Positions 7,334 through 15,540 of a stretch of 64,000 nt of DNA are shown here, one piece after another. The notes below the pieces were generated by a model. That model ran no database searches and was not told the DNA's origin. It was given only the letters and a program-made list of their open reading frames with translations. How positions within the stretch are numbered: the first letter of the stretch is position 1; each line of letters starts with the position of its first letter. The translations under genes and the position numbers were made by a program. This DNA is from JAJXXT01 sp963764465 (GTDB taxonomy: Bacteria > Pseudomonadota > Alphaproteobacteria > Acetobacterales > Acetobacteraceae), in NCBI GenBank assembly GCA_963764465.1, contig CAVXSO010000004.1, forward strand, positions 62,001 through 126,000. Reading direction: 5' to 3'.

Positions 7334-8611
7334 ATGCTCGGCACCGAGGACAACGAGCTGCTCTGCCGTGTGGAGGGCGCGGCGCCGATGGGCGGGCTGA
7401 TGCGCCGCCACTGGCTCCCCGCCTGCCTGCCCGAGGAAGTCGCCAAGCCGGACGGCGACCCCGTGGAGGTCCGCCTGCTTGGCCAGGACCTTGTCATCTT
7501 CCGCGACAGCGACGGGAAGCTCGGTGCGCTCGATGCACACTGCCCGCATCGCCGCGCGCGCCTCGTCTTTGGCCGCAACGAAAAATGCGGCCTGCGCTGC
7601 CTCTACCACGGCTGGAAATTCGCGACCGACGGCCGCCTGCTGGAGGCCGCGAGCGAACCCCCCGGCTCGCGCCTGCCAGAGACGGTGCGCGCCCGTTCCT
7701 ATCCCGTACACGAAGCCGCTGGCTTCGTCTGGGTCTGGCTCGGCGAGGACGCGCCGCCACAATTCCCAACCGTGCCCTGGGCTCCCACGGAGGATGCCTC
7801 TATCGCGGTGGTCAAGATGAAGGTGCGCTGCAACTGGGCGCAGGTGCTTGAGGGTGCGATCGATTCCGCCCACTCCTCCTCGCTGCATTCTACGGACATG
7901 CCGGCCTCCACCGTCAGCCGTGCCTCGGCCACCACGACGGCCTGGCCGCGCCCGTCGAGCGACAAGGCGCCGCGCATGCAGGTCGATGTCCGCAACTGGG
8001 GCTTTCGTTACGCGGCGGTGCGCACGCCCAACCGGGAGGCGGAGACGCACGACTACATCCGCGCTACCGTCTTCATCGCGCCGATCTTCGCGCTGATTCC
8101 CCCGAACAACCGCTACCGCCTGGCCCAGGCGATCGTGCCGGTCGACGACGTGACCACGATGTTCCACTTCATTGCCTGGCACCCAGAGCCGGACCAGGGG
8201 ATCGGCGTGGATGAATGGCGCCGCTTCTGCGCCGCCACAACCGGCCACGACCTGGAGCCAGACTGGTCGCCGATCCGCAAGGCGGAGAACCGCTACCTGC
8301 AGGATCGCGCGCTCATGCGCCTCGGCGATTTCACCGGCATCAAGGGCATTCCGGCCCAGGATATCGCGATGTGGGAGAGCATGGGCGCGATCGCCGACCG
8401 CTCAGGCGAATATCTTGGCAACAGCGATCTTGCCATCGTGAATTTTCGCCGCCAGATGGTCGCCGCCGCGAGGGCATTCCGTGACGGCAAGGCAACCATT
8501 GTAGCGCCGCCCGCCACCATTGCCTCCTTTGAGGGAGTCGTGCCGAAGGGCACGGATTGGCGTGCGCTCACAGAGCCCGCAAGCGGCCAGCCGAAGCCTC
8601 AGGCAGCTTGA
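7334..8611 (+). CDS. Rieske 2Fe-2S aromatic ring-hydroxylating oxygenase, large subunit (phthalate dioxygenase-like)
   Basis: 425 residues. The Rieske cluster ligands are C70-x-H72 and C89-x2-H92 (CPHRRA, CLYHGWKF). The catalytic mononuclear iron site follows as EGAIDSAHSSSLHSTD, giving two histidines of the facial triad. The length and the opening (EGAAPMGGLMRRHWLPACLP) match the phthalate 4,5-dioxygenase group, which forms homomers and uses a separate FMN/ferredoxin reductase. No such reductase is visible here. AGGGGAG sits upstream of the ATG. It is the only plus-strand gene in the cluster, and its 3' end overlaps the convergent FAD gene by 13 bp. The substrate is probably an aromatic carboxylate or related ring compound. 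Confidence 0.9.
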   Translation: MLGTEDNELLCRVEGAAPMGGLMRRHWLPACLPEEVAKPDGDPVEVRLLGQDLVIFRDSDGKLGALDAHCPHRRARLVFGRNEKCGLRCLYHGWKFATDGRLLEAASEPPGSRLPETVRARSYPVHEAAGFVWVWLGEDAPPQFPTVPWAPTEDASIAVVKMKVRCNWAQVLEGAIDSAHSSSLHSTDMPASTVSRASATTTAWPRPSSDKAPRMQVDVRNWGFRYAAVRTPNREAETHDYIRATVFIAPIFALIPPNNRYRLAQAIVPVDDVTTMFHFIAWHPEPDQGIGVDEWRRFCAATTGHDLEPDWSPIRKAENRYLQDRALMRLGDFTGIKGIPAQDIAMWESMGAIADRSGEYLGNSDLAIVNFRRQMVAAARAFRDGKATIVAPPATIASFEGVVPKGTDWRALTEPASGQPKPQAA

Positions 8612-10236
8612 GCCGTCCCCTCGAGGATCGCCGCCGCCACCGCCTCGGCGGCGCGGATTCCGTCGATGCCGGCCGAGAGGATGCCACCGGCAAAGCCCGC
8701 GCCTTCGCCGGCCGGAAACAGGCCCCGCGTGTTGACGCTCTCGCCGTTCCCGCCGCGTAGAACTCGCAGCGGCGAGGACGTGCGCGTCTCCACCCCCGTC
8801 ATCACCGCGTCCGCGCGGTCGAACCCAGGAATACGGCGGGCGAACATCGGCAACGCCTCGTGTATTGCGGCGACCGCGAAATCCGGCAGGCAGGATGCGA
8901 GGTCGGTCGGCGTCACGCCAGGCCGATACGAAGGCACAACATCACCAAGCGCGGTCGATGCGCGGCCCGCCAGGAAATCGCCCACAAGCTGCGCCGGTGC
9001 ACGGTAACCGCCGCCACCGGCCACGTACGCCTGACTCTCCCAGTGCCGCTGAAACGCAATTCCCGCGAGGGGCCCGCCCGGGTAGTCCGCGGGCGAGATG
9101 CCGACCACGATGCCGGCATTCGCGTTGCGCTCGTTGCGCGAATACTGGCTCATTCCGTTGGTCACCACGCGCTCGGCCTCGGAGGTCGCGGCCACCACCG
9201 TGCCGCCCGGACACATGCAGAATGAATAGACGCCGCGTCCGTTGCGGGCGTGGTGGACGAGCTTGTAGTCCGCCGCGCCCAGGATCGGGTTGCCGGCATC
9301 GGCGCCGAAGCGGGCGCGGTCGATCATCCCCTGGGGATGCTCGATGCGCACGCCGATCGAGAACGGCTTGGCCTGCAGCGCCACCCCACGGGCATGCAGC
9401 ACCGCGAACAGGTCGCGCGCGCTGTGGCCAGGTGCCAGCACGACATGGTCGGAGCGCAGTGTCTCGCCATTTGCCAGTACCACGCCACGCAGTCGGCGGA
9501 CGCCGCCGGTGGTTTCGATAACGAGATCATCGACACGCGTCTCGAAGCGATATTCGCCCCCCAGCGACTCGATCGAGGTGCGGATGTGCTCCACCACGGA
9601 GACGAGGCGAAACGTCCCGATATGCGGCTTGGCGCTGACCAGGATCTCCTCCGGCGCGCCGGCGCGCACGAACTCCTCCAGCACCTTGCGGCCGAGGTGG
9701 CGCGGGTCACTCACGCCCGAATGGAGCTTGCCGTCGGAAAAAGTGCCAGCCCCGCCTTCACCGAACTGCACGTTGCTCTCCGGCGTCAGCACTCCGCGCC
9801 GCCACAGCGCCCAGGTATCCTTCGTGCGCTGGCGCACCATCCGCCCGCGTTCGAGGATGATCGGCCGGTATCCGGCCTGTGCGAGAATCAGCGCCGCGAA
9901 CAGCCCACAGGGTCCGGCACCCACCACCAGCGGCCGCGGCGCGCCGGGGCGCGCGCGGCCCGGGCCGCGATAGCGCATATCCGGCCGCTGCCCGATCCCC
10001 TTGTCGCCAGCATGGGCTGACAGTACGCGTGACGCGGTGTGATCCGAGACCCCCACGTCGACGGTATGGACCAGGCGTATCCGCCCATGGCCGCGCGCAT
10101 CCCAGCCACGTCGGAACACGCTGAGTTCGAGCAGTTCCGCGGCCGGGATGCCGAGCCGCGCCACCACCGCCGCGCGCAGGGCATCGGGCGCGTGGTCGAG
10201 CGGCAGGCGCAGTTCAGCGATCCGCAGCCAGGGCAT
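8599..10236 (-). CDS. FAD-dependent dehydrogenase/oxidoreductase (COG2509-type)
   Basis: 545 residues. An N-terminal domain of about 95 residues (MPWLRIAELRLPLDHAPD) precedes an FAD-binding Rossmann motif, VVGAGPCGLFAALILAQAGY, at about residues 103-122. FGEGGAGTFSDGKLHSGV and CMCPGGTVVAATSE are hallmarks of the uncharacterised COG2509 family, and the C-terminus carries GLFPAGEGAGFAGGILSAG, the second FAD contact. No substrate is known for the family. It is the last gene of the amidase operon, 48 bp after the cyclase gene. Because COG2509 proteins are widespread and often stand alone, a role in this catabolic pathway is uncertain. Confidence 0.85.
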   Translation of the reverse strand: MPWLRIAELRLPLDHAPDALRAAVVARLGIPAAELLELSVFRRGWDARGHGRIRLVHTVDVGVSDHTASRVLSAHAGDKGIGQRPDMRYRGPGRARPGAPRPLVVGAGPCGLFAALILAQAGYRPIILERGRMVRQRTKDTWALWRRGVLTPESNVQFGEGGAGTFSDGKLHSGVSDPRHLGRKVLEEFVRAGAPEEILVSAKPHIGTFRLVSVVEHIRTSIESLGGEYRFETRVDDLVIETTGGVRRLRGVVLANGETLRSDHVVLAPGHSARDLFAVLHARGVALQAKPFSIGVRIEHPQGMIDRARFGADAGNPILGAADYKLVHHARNGRGVYSFCMCPGGTVVAATSEAERVVTNGMSQYSRNERNANAGIVVGISPADYPGGPLAGIAFQRHWESQAYVAGGGGYRAPAQLVGDFLAGRASTALGDVVPSYRPGVTPTDLASCLPDFAVAAIHEALPMFARRIPGFDRADAVMTGVETRTSSPLRVLRGGNGESVNTRGLFPAGEGAGFAGGILSAGIDGIRAAEAVAAAILEGTAQAA

Positions 10237-10284
10237 GCGTCCGCCTAGCCTCTGCCGGCGCTCATGTCACGTGCCGCAAGGCCC

Positions 10285-11337
10285 CTAGACTGTCGCCACC
10301 GGTGTCGCTGGCGAGCCCACGGCGCCTGGCAGGCGCAGCGGCGGTGCGGTCAGCAGGAACCGGTTGCGTCCGGCCGCGCGCAACCAGTCCGCCAGCCCCG
10401 TCAGATGCCAGAGTTCGCCAAGATAGACGCCGAGCCGAAACAGGCAATGTGCGTGCAGCGGCAACGTCGCGCAGACATCCTCCGCGCAGGGCCGCGCCGG
10501 ATGCGCCTCCACCGCGTAGTTGTCCGCGATCAGCGCCACCACGCCGCTCTCGCCGATCCAGTCGAGCAGCTTCTCGTCGCGGCCATCCAGCGCCGCGGCA
10601 GAGGCGAACAGCATCTTTGCGTCCGGCTGCTTGCCCATGCCGAGCAGCATTTCCGCGAAACCGGTGCGCAGGAGCAGGAAATCGCCCGGCTCCACACTCA
10701 CGCGGTCCGCCTCCATGATGCGCATCAGCCGGTCATAGCCGACGATCTCGCCCCTGGCCCCCACATGTGCCAGCAGGTCCACCAGAACGCCGCGCCCCTG
10801 CATGCAGGACGCCGCCATGTTCTCGACCCCAAGTCGGTGCGCGCCGGGCGCCTGCCCGGTCTCGCGCGCCTCGGTGCCGGTCCAGGCAAGCGGCCCGACG
10901 ATGTCCACGCCGGCGCGGTAGCCGTTGTAGAACCGGTCCTCCGGTACGCCGTCGCCATCCGCATCGAACATCTGCCCGACATGTGCGAGGCTGTCCCATT
11001 GCGTCGAGTATTGCAGGGTCAGCAGTACGCGGTCGTCGCAGATCACGTCGGTCGCGGTCGGGTCGTCGCAGCGCAGCGGATAGGTCATGTTGGGCGTGCC
11101 ATGCTCTCGCCGTGTCGGCTCCAGCACCGGCGGATGCCGGCGGGGGTTCAGCACGTTGCCGCCGGGATAGTCGAGCGGCAGCGAGAGGCAGAATGTACGG
11201 CCCTCGCGCACCTCCGCGATGCCCTGCAACACCTTCTGCGGCGTCAGCAGGTTGAGCCGCCCAAGCTCGTCGTCCGGGCCCCAGTCGCCCCAGGTCGAAC
11301 GCGGCGGGCGGCGGGTCCAGCGCGGTTGCGCGTCCAT
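10285..11337 (-). CDS. cyclase family protein (kynurenine formamidase-like hydrolase)
   Basis: 350 residues. The metal-site region reads YSTQWDSLAHVGQMFD, the variant found in larger cyclase-family (PF04199) proteins in place of the HxGTHxDAPxH motif of KynB. It is followed by GRGVLVDLLAH and VEPGDFLLLRTG. Related proteins hydrolyse N-formylkynurenine, isatin or similar amides using Zn or Mn. The chosen ATG at 11337 shares one base with the stop of the dioxygenase gene (TGATG), showing translational coupling; the longer frame upstream is a shadow of that gene. Amide or lactone hydrolysis would fit the neighbouring amidase, but the substrate is not known. Confidence 0.85.
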   Translation of the reverse strand: MDAQPRWTRRPPRSTWGDWGPDDELGRLNLLTPQKVLQGIAEVREGRTFCLSLPLDYPGGNVLNPRRHPPVLEPTRREHGTPNMTYPLRCDDPTATDVICDDRVLLTLQYSTQWDSLAHVGQMFDADGDGVPEDRFYNGYRAGVDIVGPLAWTGTEARETGQAPGAHRLGVENMAASCMQGRGVLVDLLAHVGARGEIVGYDRLMRIMEADRVSVEPGDFLLLRTGFAEMLLGMGKQPDAKMLFASAAALDGRDEKLLDWIGESGVVALIADNYAVEAHPARPCAEDVCATLPLHAHCLFRLGVYLGELWHLTGLADWLRAAGRNRFLLTAPPLRLPGAVGSPATPVATV

Positions 11338-12227
11338 CACGCGGCCTGCGCCAGCGTCGGCGCCACGTCGGCAACCGTGGTTCGCCTGAGCTCGCGCACC
11401 TCGTTCGCCGGATATGCCCGCGCACGGTGCATCGTCACGCGATTGTCCCACATCACGATGTCGTGCAGCGACCAGCGATGGATGTGCACCCGCTCGCGCT
11501 GGGTCGCGTGTTCGGTAAGATCCCGCAACAACATGCGCGCCTCCGGCACCGGCATGCCGCGGATTGCCCCGGCATGGCTCGCGAGAAAGAGAGAAAGCCG
11601 CCCCGTCACCGGGTGCCGCCGTACCAGGCGCTGCGGCACCGGCTGCCAGCGTGCCCGCTCCGCCTCCGTCCAATCCTCGAAGCCGAGCGAGCCGCGCGAA
11701 TAGAGCTGGCTGTGCTCGGCGACGAGGTCGCGAATCCCAGCCCGCGTCGCGGCATCGAGCGTGTCCCACGCGGCACGCATATCCGCGAACTCCGTGTTGC
11801 CGCCGCGGCTGGTCAGCACCCGCGCCGACAGGATGGAATACTTGGCCGGTGTCGCCTTAAAGCTGCTGTCGCTGTGCCAGAGCATGTTGCCGAGCCCGAA
11901 CAGCCGCCGCCGGTCGTCGCGCGCCAGAACCTCGCCATTCCTGCCGAGATTGGAGATATCGTTGAGGTGCGGCTCCGCCAACCGCCGCTGCGCACCCTGC
12001 GCGATGTCGCCAGTCGCGAGCTCCAGCTCGCCGAAGCAGCGCCCGAAGGCGAGCTGCTGCTCGTCCGCGATGTCCTGTCCGGGGAAATGCAACACGGCGT
12101 AACGATCCATTCCGGCCTCGATCGCCGCCACCGTCACGGCATCGAGCGGTTCGCGCAGATCGACGCCCGTCACGATGCCGAAGAAATCCGGCCGCTCCAG
12201 CGGGCTGGCGGGACGAATGGCAAGCAT
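11337..12227 (-). CDS. TauD/TfdA family Fe(II)/2-oxoglutarate dioxygenase
   Basis: 296 residues. Iron ligands are visible as LWHSDSSFK (HxD) and, near the C-terminus, VTMHRARAYPANEVRELRRT, which supplies the second His and the arginine that binds 2-oxoglutarate. Length and motifs match the 2,4-D dioxygenase/taurine dioxygenase group. GGAGG lies 8 bp before the ATG. Such enzymes hydroxylate next to a heteroatom, splitting ethers, sulfonates or N-alkyl groups. It is encoded between the aminotransferase-fold enzyme and the cyclase, so a stepwise degradation of an aryl ether or amide is possible. The substrate remains open. Confidence 0.9.
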   Translation of the reverse strand: MLAIRPASPLERPDFFGIVTGVDLREPLDAVTVAAIEAGMDRYAVLHFPGQDIADEQQLAFGRCFGELELATGDIAQGAQRRLAEPHLNDISNLGRNGEVLARDDRRRLFGLGNMLWHSDSSFKATPAKYSILSARVLTSRGGNTEFADMRAAWDTLDAATRAGIRDLVAEHSQLYSRGSLGFEDWTEAERARWQPVPQRLVRRHPVTGRLSLFLASHAGAIRGMPVPEARMLLRDLTEHATQRERVHIHRWSLHDIVMWDNRVTMHRARAYPANEVRELRRTTVADVAPTLAQAA

Positions 12228-12250
12228 GCGTTTCCTCCGCTTTTCGCTAC

Positions 12251-13390
12251 CTATAGCACGGTCTGCAGGATCTCCCCGAGGCGTTCGTAATCCTTCGCGT
12301 CGTTGTATGCCTGGGCGGAAAGCCGCAGCCACAGCGCGCCGGCCAGGGCATGCACCGGCGCGTCGCAGCCGGCGTCCATCAGCCGCCCCCGCAGCGCCAG
12401 CGCCGCTTCCGCCGTGCCGGTGCCCGGAATGCGCACGGTCGCCATCGCCCCACAGGCCGCATTGCCATGGCCCGTCTCGGTTCCCAGCCTCGCCGCGAGC
12501 CGCGCGGACGCCTCTGCCGCCAGCCCGGCGTTTCGCGCCATCAGCGCGTCGCCGCCAAGCGAGGCATGAAAATCCAGCGCCGCCCCGATCGCGAGATAGG
12601 CACTCGGATCGACCGTCCCAGTCCAGTCGAACTCGGCAACGAAACCGCGGCCAAGCCCATGACTGATCACCGCCGGATGCAATCCCGCGTGCGCCTCGCG
12701 CCGCGCATGCAGGAAGGCGCATCCCTTTGGCGCGAACAGCCATTTATGCGCGTTGCCCGTGTACCAGTCGGCCCCGATCGCCTCGACATCGAGCGCTGCC
12801 TGGCCTGGCGCGTGCGCCCCATCCACGAGCACTGGAACGCCTCGCGCATGGCACAGCGCCACCAGTTCCGCGATCGGCAGCACGACCGCGCTCGGCGAGG
12901 TGATATGATCCAGCACCGCAATCCGCGTGCGCGGCGTGATCGCCCCGGCGACGCTCACGATGATCCCGGCATCGTCCGGTCGTGGCCAGGGCAGCGCGGC
13001 CTCCACCAGTCGCGCGCCGGTTCGTTCCGCGACGTAACGCGCCGTGTTGCGTACCGCGCCATAGACATGGCTCAGCATCAGGATCTCGTCGCCGGGCTCG
13101 AAATCGCGCGAACGCAGCACCGCGTTCACCCCCGTCGTCGCGTTCGGCACGAAGGCCACGTCCTCCGCTGCCGCGCCAACATGGGCCGCGAGCCGCCCCG
13201 CCGCCGCGCGCAGTGCTCCTGGCAGCACGCGGTTGAAGAAACGCGAGGTCTGCGCTTCCATCATTGCCCGCCAGCGGTCCTGCTCCGCCAGTACCGCGCG
13301 TGGCGTGGCACCATAGGAGCCGTGATTGACGGTGCAGGCGCCAGGATCGATCAGGAACGCCTCGCGGATCGCAGCCCCCAGCGCCCGCAT
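12251..13390 (-). CDS. aminotransferase class V-fold PLP enzyme (isopenicillin-N epimerase-like)
   Basis: 379 residues. It opens with INHGS-type sequence (ACTVNHGSYGATPRAVL) typical of the CefD-like branch of fold-type I PLP enzymes. The PLP aspartate/histidine region is VLVDGAHAPGQAAL, and the Schiff-base lysine lies in TGNAHKWLFAPKG. The start at 13390 lies 1 bp after the amidase stop (TGAGATG), so the gene is tightly coupled; the longer frame is amidase shadow. Family members include epimerases, cysteine desulfurases and hercynylcysteine lyases, so the reaction cannot be named. In this operon it might act on an amine released by the amidase. Confidence 0.85.
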   Translation of the reverse strand: MRALGAAIREAFLIDPGACTVNHGSYGATPRAVLAEQDRWRAMMEAQTSRFFNRVLPGALRAAAGRLAAHVGAAAEDVAFVPNATTGVNAVLRSRDFEPGDEILMLSHVYGAVRNTARYVAERTGARLVEAALPWPRPDDAGIIVSVAGAITPRTRIAVLDHITSPSAVVLPIAELVALCHARGVPVLVDGAHAPGQAALDVEAIGADWYTGNAHKWLFAPKGCAFLHARREAHAGLHPAVISHGLGRGFVAEFDWTGTVDPSAYLAIGAALDFHASLGGDALMARNAGLAAEASARLAARLGTETGHGNAACGAMATVRIPGTGTAEAALALRGRLMDAGCDAPVHALAGALWLRLSAQAYNDAKDYERLGEILQTVL

Positions 13391-13391
13391 C

Positions 13392-14771
13392 TCAGCCCAC
13401 CGGGCGCCGTCCGCGCTCACCCAATTCGCGCTCGATGACATGGCCCGCGCCCAGTACCACCGGCTCCTGCCAGGCATGGCCCACCACCTGCACGCCCACC
13501 GGCAGCCCGCCCTCGCCGAACCCGCCGCAGACGGTGAGCGCCGGCAGGCCCGTGAGGTTGAAGGGCGCCATGAACCCGGGCTTGGCCACCGCCATCCATT
13601 TCGGAACAGCATCGATCGGCGGCGCCTCCGACTGCGCGCCCGCAACCAGCAGCAGGTCGAGATCGGCCATTGCCACGCGCGTCGCCGCCACCAGTTCCCG
13701 TCGCCGCCGCAGCGCCTGGATGTAGTCCGTGGCGCTCATCACGGCTCCCATCGCGAGGCGCGAACGCATGATCTCCCCATAGTCGTGGAAGCGCGTGGAG
13801 ATCCAGGGCTCGTGCAGTGTCCACGCCTCGGCGTGCAGGATGAGACTGTTCGCCGACTGGTAGTCCATGAGCGGCGGCAGCGTCACGTCGCGCACCGCGG
13901 CGCCGGCGGCCGCCAGCACACGCGCCGCATCCTCCACCGCCCGCGCGCAGCCAGGTGTCGCGGGGTTGTCGCGCTCATGGAAATGTCGCACCACGCCGAC
14001 CCGCAGGCCCCTCACGGAGCCGCCGATCCCCGCGGAAAAATCCGGCACCGGAACATCGGCGCTGGCTGGGTCGAGCGGGTCGTAGCCGGCCATCGCCTGC
14101 AACAGCAGCGCGCAATCCTCCGCCGTCCAGGCGAGCGGCCCGGCATGGTCGAGCGAGAAGGCGAGGGGGACAATCCCACGCCGAGAGCAGCGCCCATAGG
14201 TCGGCTTGATTCCCGCGACGCCGCACAGCGCCGCGGGCCCCCGGATCGAGCCGCCGGTGTCGGAGCCCGTGCCGCCCAGGATCATGCCGTCCGCGACCGC
14301 GGCCCCGGTGCCGGAGGACGAGCCGGAGGTGAAGCGCGTCGTGTCCCAGGGATTGCGCGCCGGCGGCCAGGGCAGGTCGAAGCTCGGCCCGCCGATCGCG
14401 AACTCATGTGTCGCGAGCTTGCCCAGCAGCACCACGCCCGCGCCCGCGAGCATCGAAACCGTTTGCGCGTCCGCCGCCGGCACATGCTCCGCGAGCAGCC
14501 TGGAATGTGCGGTGGTGGGCAGGCCGGCGGTCTCGTAGATGTCCTTGTGTCCGATCGGGATGCCGTCGAGCGGCCCGCGCAGGGTGCGGCGCATCTGCCG
14601 CGCCTCCGCCTCCCGCGCCTCCGCGAGCGCTCGTTCCGGCGTACGCAGAATAAAGGCATGCAGCACCGGATCCCGCGCCTCGATCCGCGCGAGACAGGCC
14701 TGGGTCAGCTCCACCGGCGAGAGCGTCCTGGCCGCGATCGCCCGCGCGGCCTCGGCGATGGTGGGCGTCAT
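13392..14771 (-). CDS. amidase (amidase signature family, AtzE/GatA-like)
   Basis: 459 residues. The Ser-cisSer-Lys triad can be placed as K76 (LDGIPIGHKDIYETAG), S151 (FTSGSSSGTGAA) and S175 (GSDTGGSIRGPA), with the usual 24-residue serine spacing. Amidase-signature enzymes hydrolyse carboxamides, carbamates or biuret-like compounds. The start overlaps the stop of a 65-residue gene by 4 bp. That gene resembles AtzG/GatC accessory subunits, so this amidase probably works as a two-protein complex. The operon downstream supplies an aminotransferase-fold enzyme, a dioxygenase and a cyclase. The substrate is unknown. Confidence 0.9.
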   Translation of the reverse strand: MTPTIAEAARAIAARTLSPVELTQACLARIEARDPVLHAFILRTPERALAEAREAEARQMRRTLRGPLDGIPIGHKDIYETAGLPTTAHSRLLAEHVPAADAQTVSMLAGAGVVLLGKLATHEFAIGGPSFDLPWPPARNPWDTTRFTSGSSSGTGAAVADGMILGGTGSDTGGSIRGPAALCGVAGIKPTYGRCSRRGIVPLAFSLDHAGPLAWTAEDCALLLQAMAGYDPLDPASADVPVPDFSAGIGGSVRGLRVGVVRHFHERDNPATPGCARAVEDAARVLAAAGAAVRDVTLPPLMDYQSANSLILHAEAWTLHEPWISTRFHDYGEIMRSRLAMGAVMSATDYIQALRRRRELVAATRVAMADLDLLLVAGAQSEAPPIDAVPKWMAVAKPGFMAPFNLTGLPALTVCGGFGEGGLPVGVQVVGHAWQEPVVLGAGHVIERELGERGRRPVG

Positions 14772-14965
14772 GCGCGGTCATCCACGCTGAAGACATGGGC
14801 TGGTTCCGCCTCGCGTGGCCGCGTGCCGCCGGCGCGCACATTCTCCGCCATCGCCTGGAACGGCAGGAAACCGTTCTGGTAGAGTTCGCCGATCTCGGCG
14901 TCCGGCAACTCCAGTCCCGCGCGGCGCAGCAGGACGGCAAACTCGGCCTGGCTCAGGCTCGTCAT
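14768..14965 (-). CDS. small AtzG/GatC-like amidase accessory protein
   Basis: 65 residues, rich in charged amphipathic helix: FAVLLRRAGLELPDAEIGEL, then FQAMAENVRAG, ending AEPAHVFSVDDRA. The GLxLPxxEIxxL start and the EPAHVF tail resemble AtzG (DUF4089-like) and GatC proteins, which wrap around and stabilise amidase-signature enzymes. The ATG at 14965 is the only close start, and the stop overlaps the amidase start by 4 bp. The assignment rests on size, pattern and coupling, not on a strong motif. If wrong, it is a conserved-looking hypothetical protein translated with the amidase. Confidence 0.6.
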   Translation of the reverse strand: MTSLSQAEFAVLLRRAGLELPDAEIGELYQNGFLPFQAMAENVRAGGTRPREAEPAHVFSVDDRA

Positions 14966-15034
14966 GTTCGTGACCCTCCAACGCGCCGAGCCTGCGACGG
15001 CGGCGCGCCGCGCGCAACCGGGGTCGGAGCAATC

Positions 15035-15475
15035 CGGCGCCCGCCTCGCCCGCGAACCGCTCGGGCGCGCCCTCCCAGACGATGCGCGCACGCTCCGGAA
15101 CATGGACCCGATCCGCATGGGGCAGCGCGAAGGTCACGTTCTGCTCGCGCAGCAGCACGGTGATGTCTGTCGTGTTTCGCAACGTCTCGCGCGCCCGGGA
15201 CAGCAGTTCCGGGATCACCGGGGCGAGGCCGAGCGTCGGCTCATCCAGGATCAGCGGCGAGGGCCGCATCATCAGCGCCCGCGCGATCGCAAGCGCGCGA
15301 TCGCCAGCATCGGCTGCTCACCGCCGGAGAGCGCGCGCGCTGCCTTGGGTAGCCATGCGCCGCCGGCCGCCGAGGCGTCAGCGATGACCCCGATCTTCAT
15401 CGGGTCCGCGGCTTGGGTGGAGTTGAACGCAAGCGATACGAGCGCCGCCGTCGCCGGCGGCATCCAACGCCTCAC
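15035..15475 (-). pseudogene. decayed Liv transporter: LivK signal peptide fused to frameshifted LivF C-terminal half
   Basis: Reading from 15475, the frame begins as a LivK-type protein (signal peptide MRRWMPPATAALVSLAF, then ADPMKIGVIADASA). It then switches abruptly to LivF sequence (LPKAARALSGGEQPMLAIAR). An internal deletion has therefore joined two genes and removed most of livK, any permease genes and the front of livF. After AIAR the frame is lost; the LivF reading resumes in another frame as MMRPSPLILDEPTLGLAPVI and TVLLREQNVTFALPHADRV, fading near 15040. Walker A is gone, so no working ATPase is possible. It lies upstream of the AtzG-like gene and may mark a lost importer for the amidase pathway. 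Confidence 0.8.
15280..15304. repeat. 11-bp direct repeat (CGCGCGATCGC) with 3-bp spacer causing the LivF frameshift
   Basis: CGCGCGATCGC occurs at 15280-15290 and again at 15294-15304, separated by AAG, so the period is 14 bp. The intact gene would need one copy to encode the LivF motif AIARAL. The extra 14 bp (not a multiple of three) throws the reading frame exactly inside this motif. This looks like a replication-slippage duplication in a dead gene. Confidence 0.75.
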
Positions 15476-15540
15476 TTCCGTGTTCGTTTCCTCGTCGCTT
15501 GACGCGATAGGCTGGTATCAGGCGGGTCCCTCCGTGCGGG

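Noticed and set aside
15280..15304. Possible site-specific recombination or HIP1-like GCGATCGC elements
   Set aside because: GATCGCG-type words are common throughout this genome. Here the paired copies are better explained as a slippage duplication inside a dead gene.
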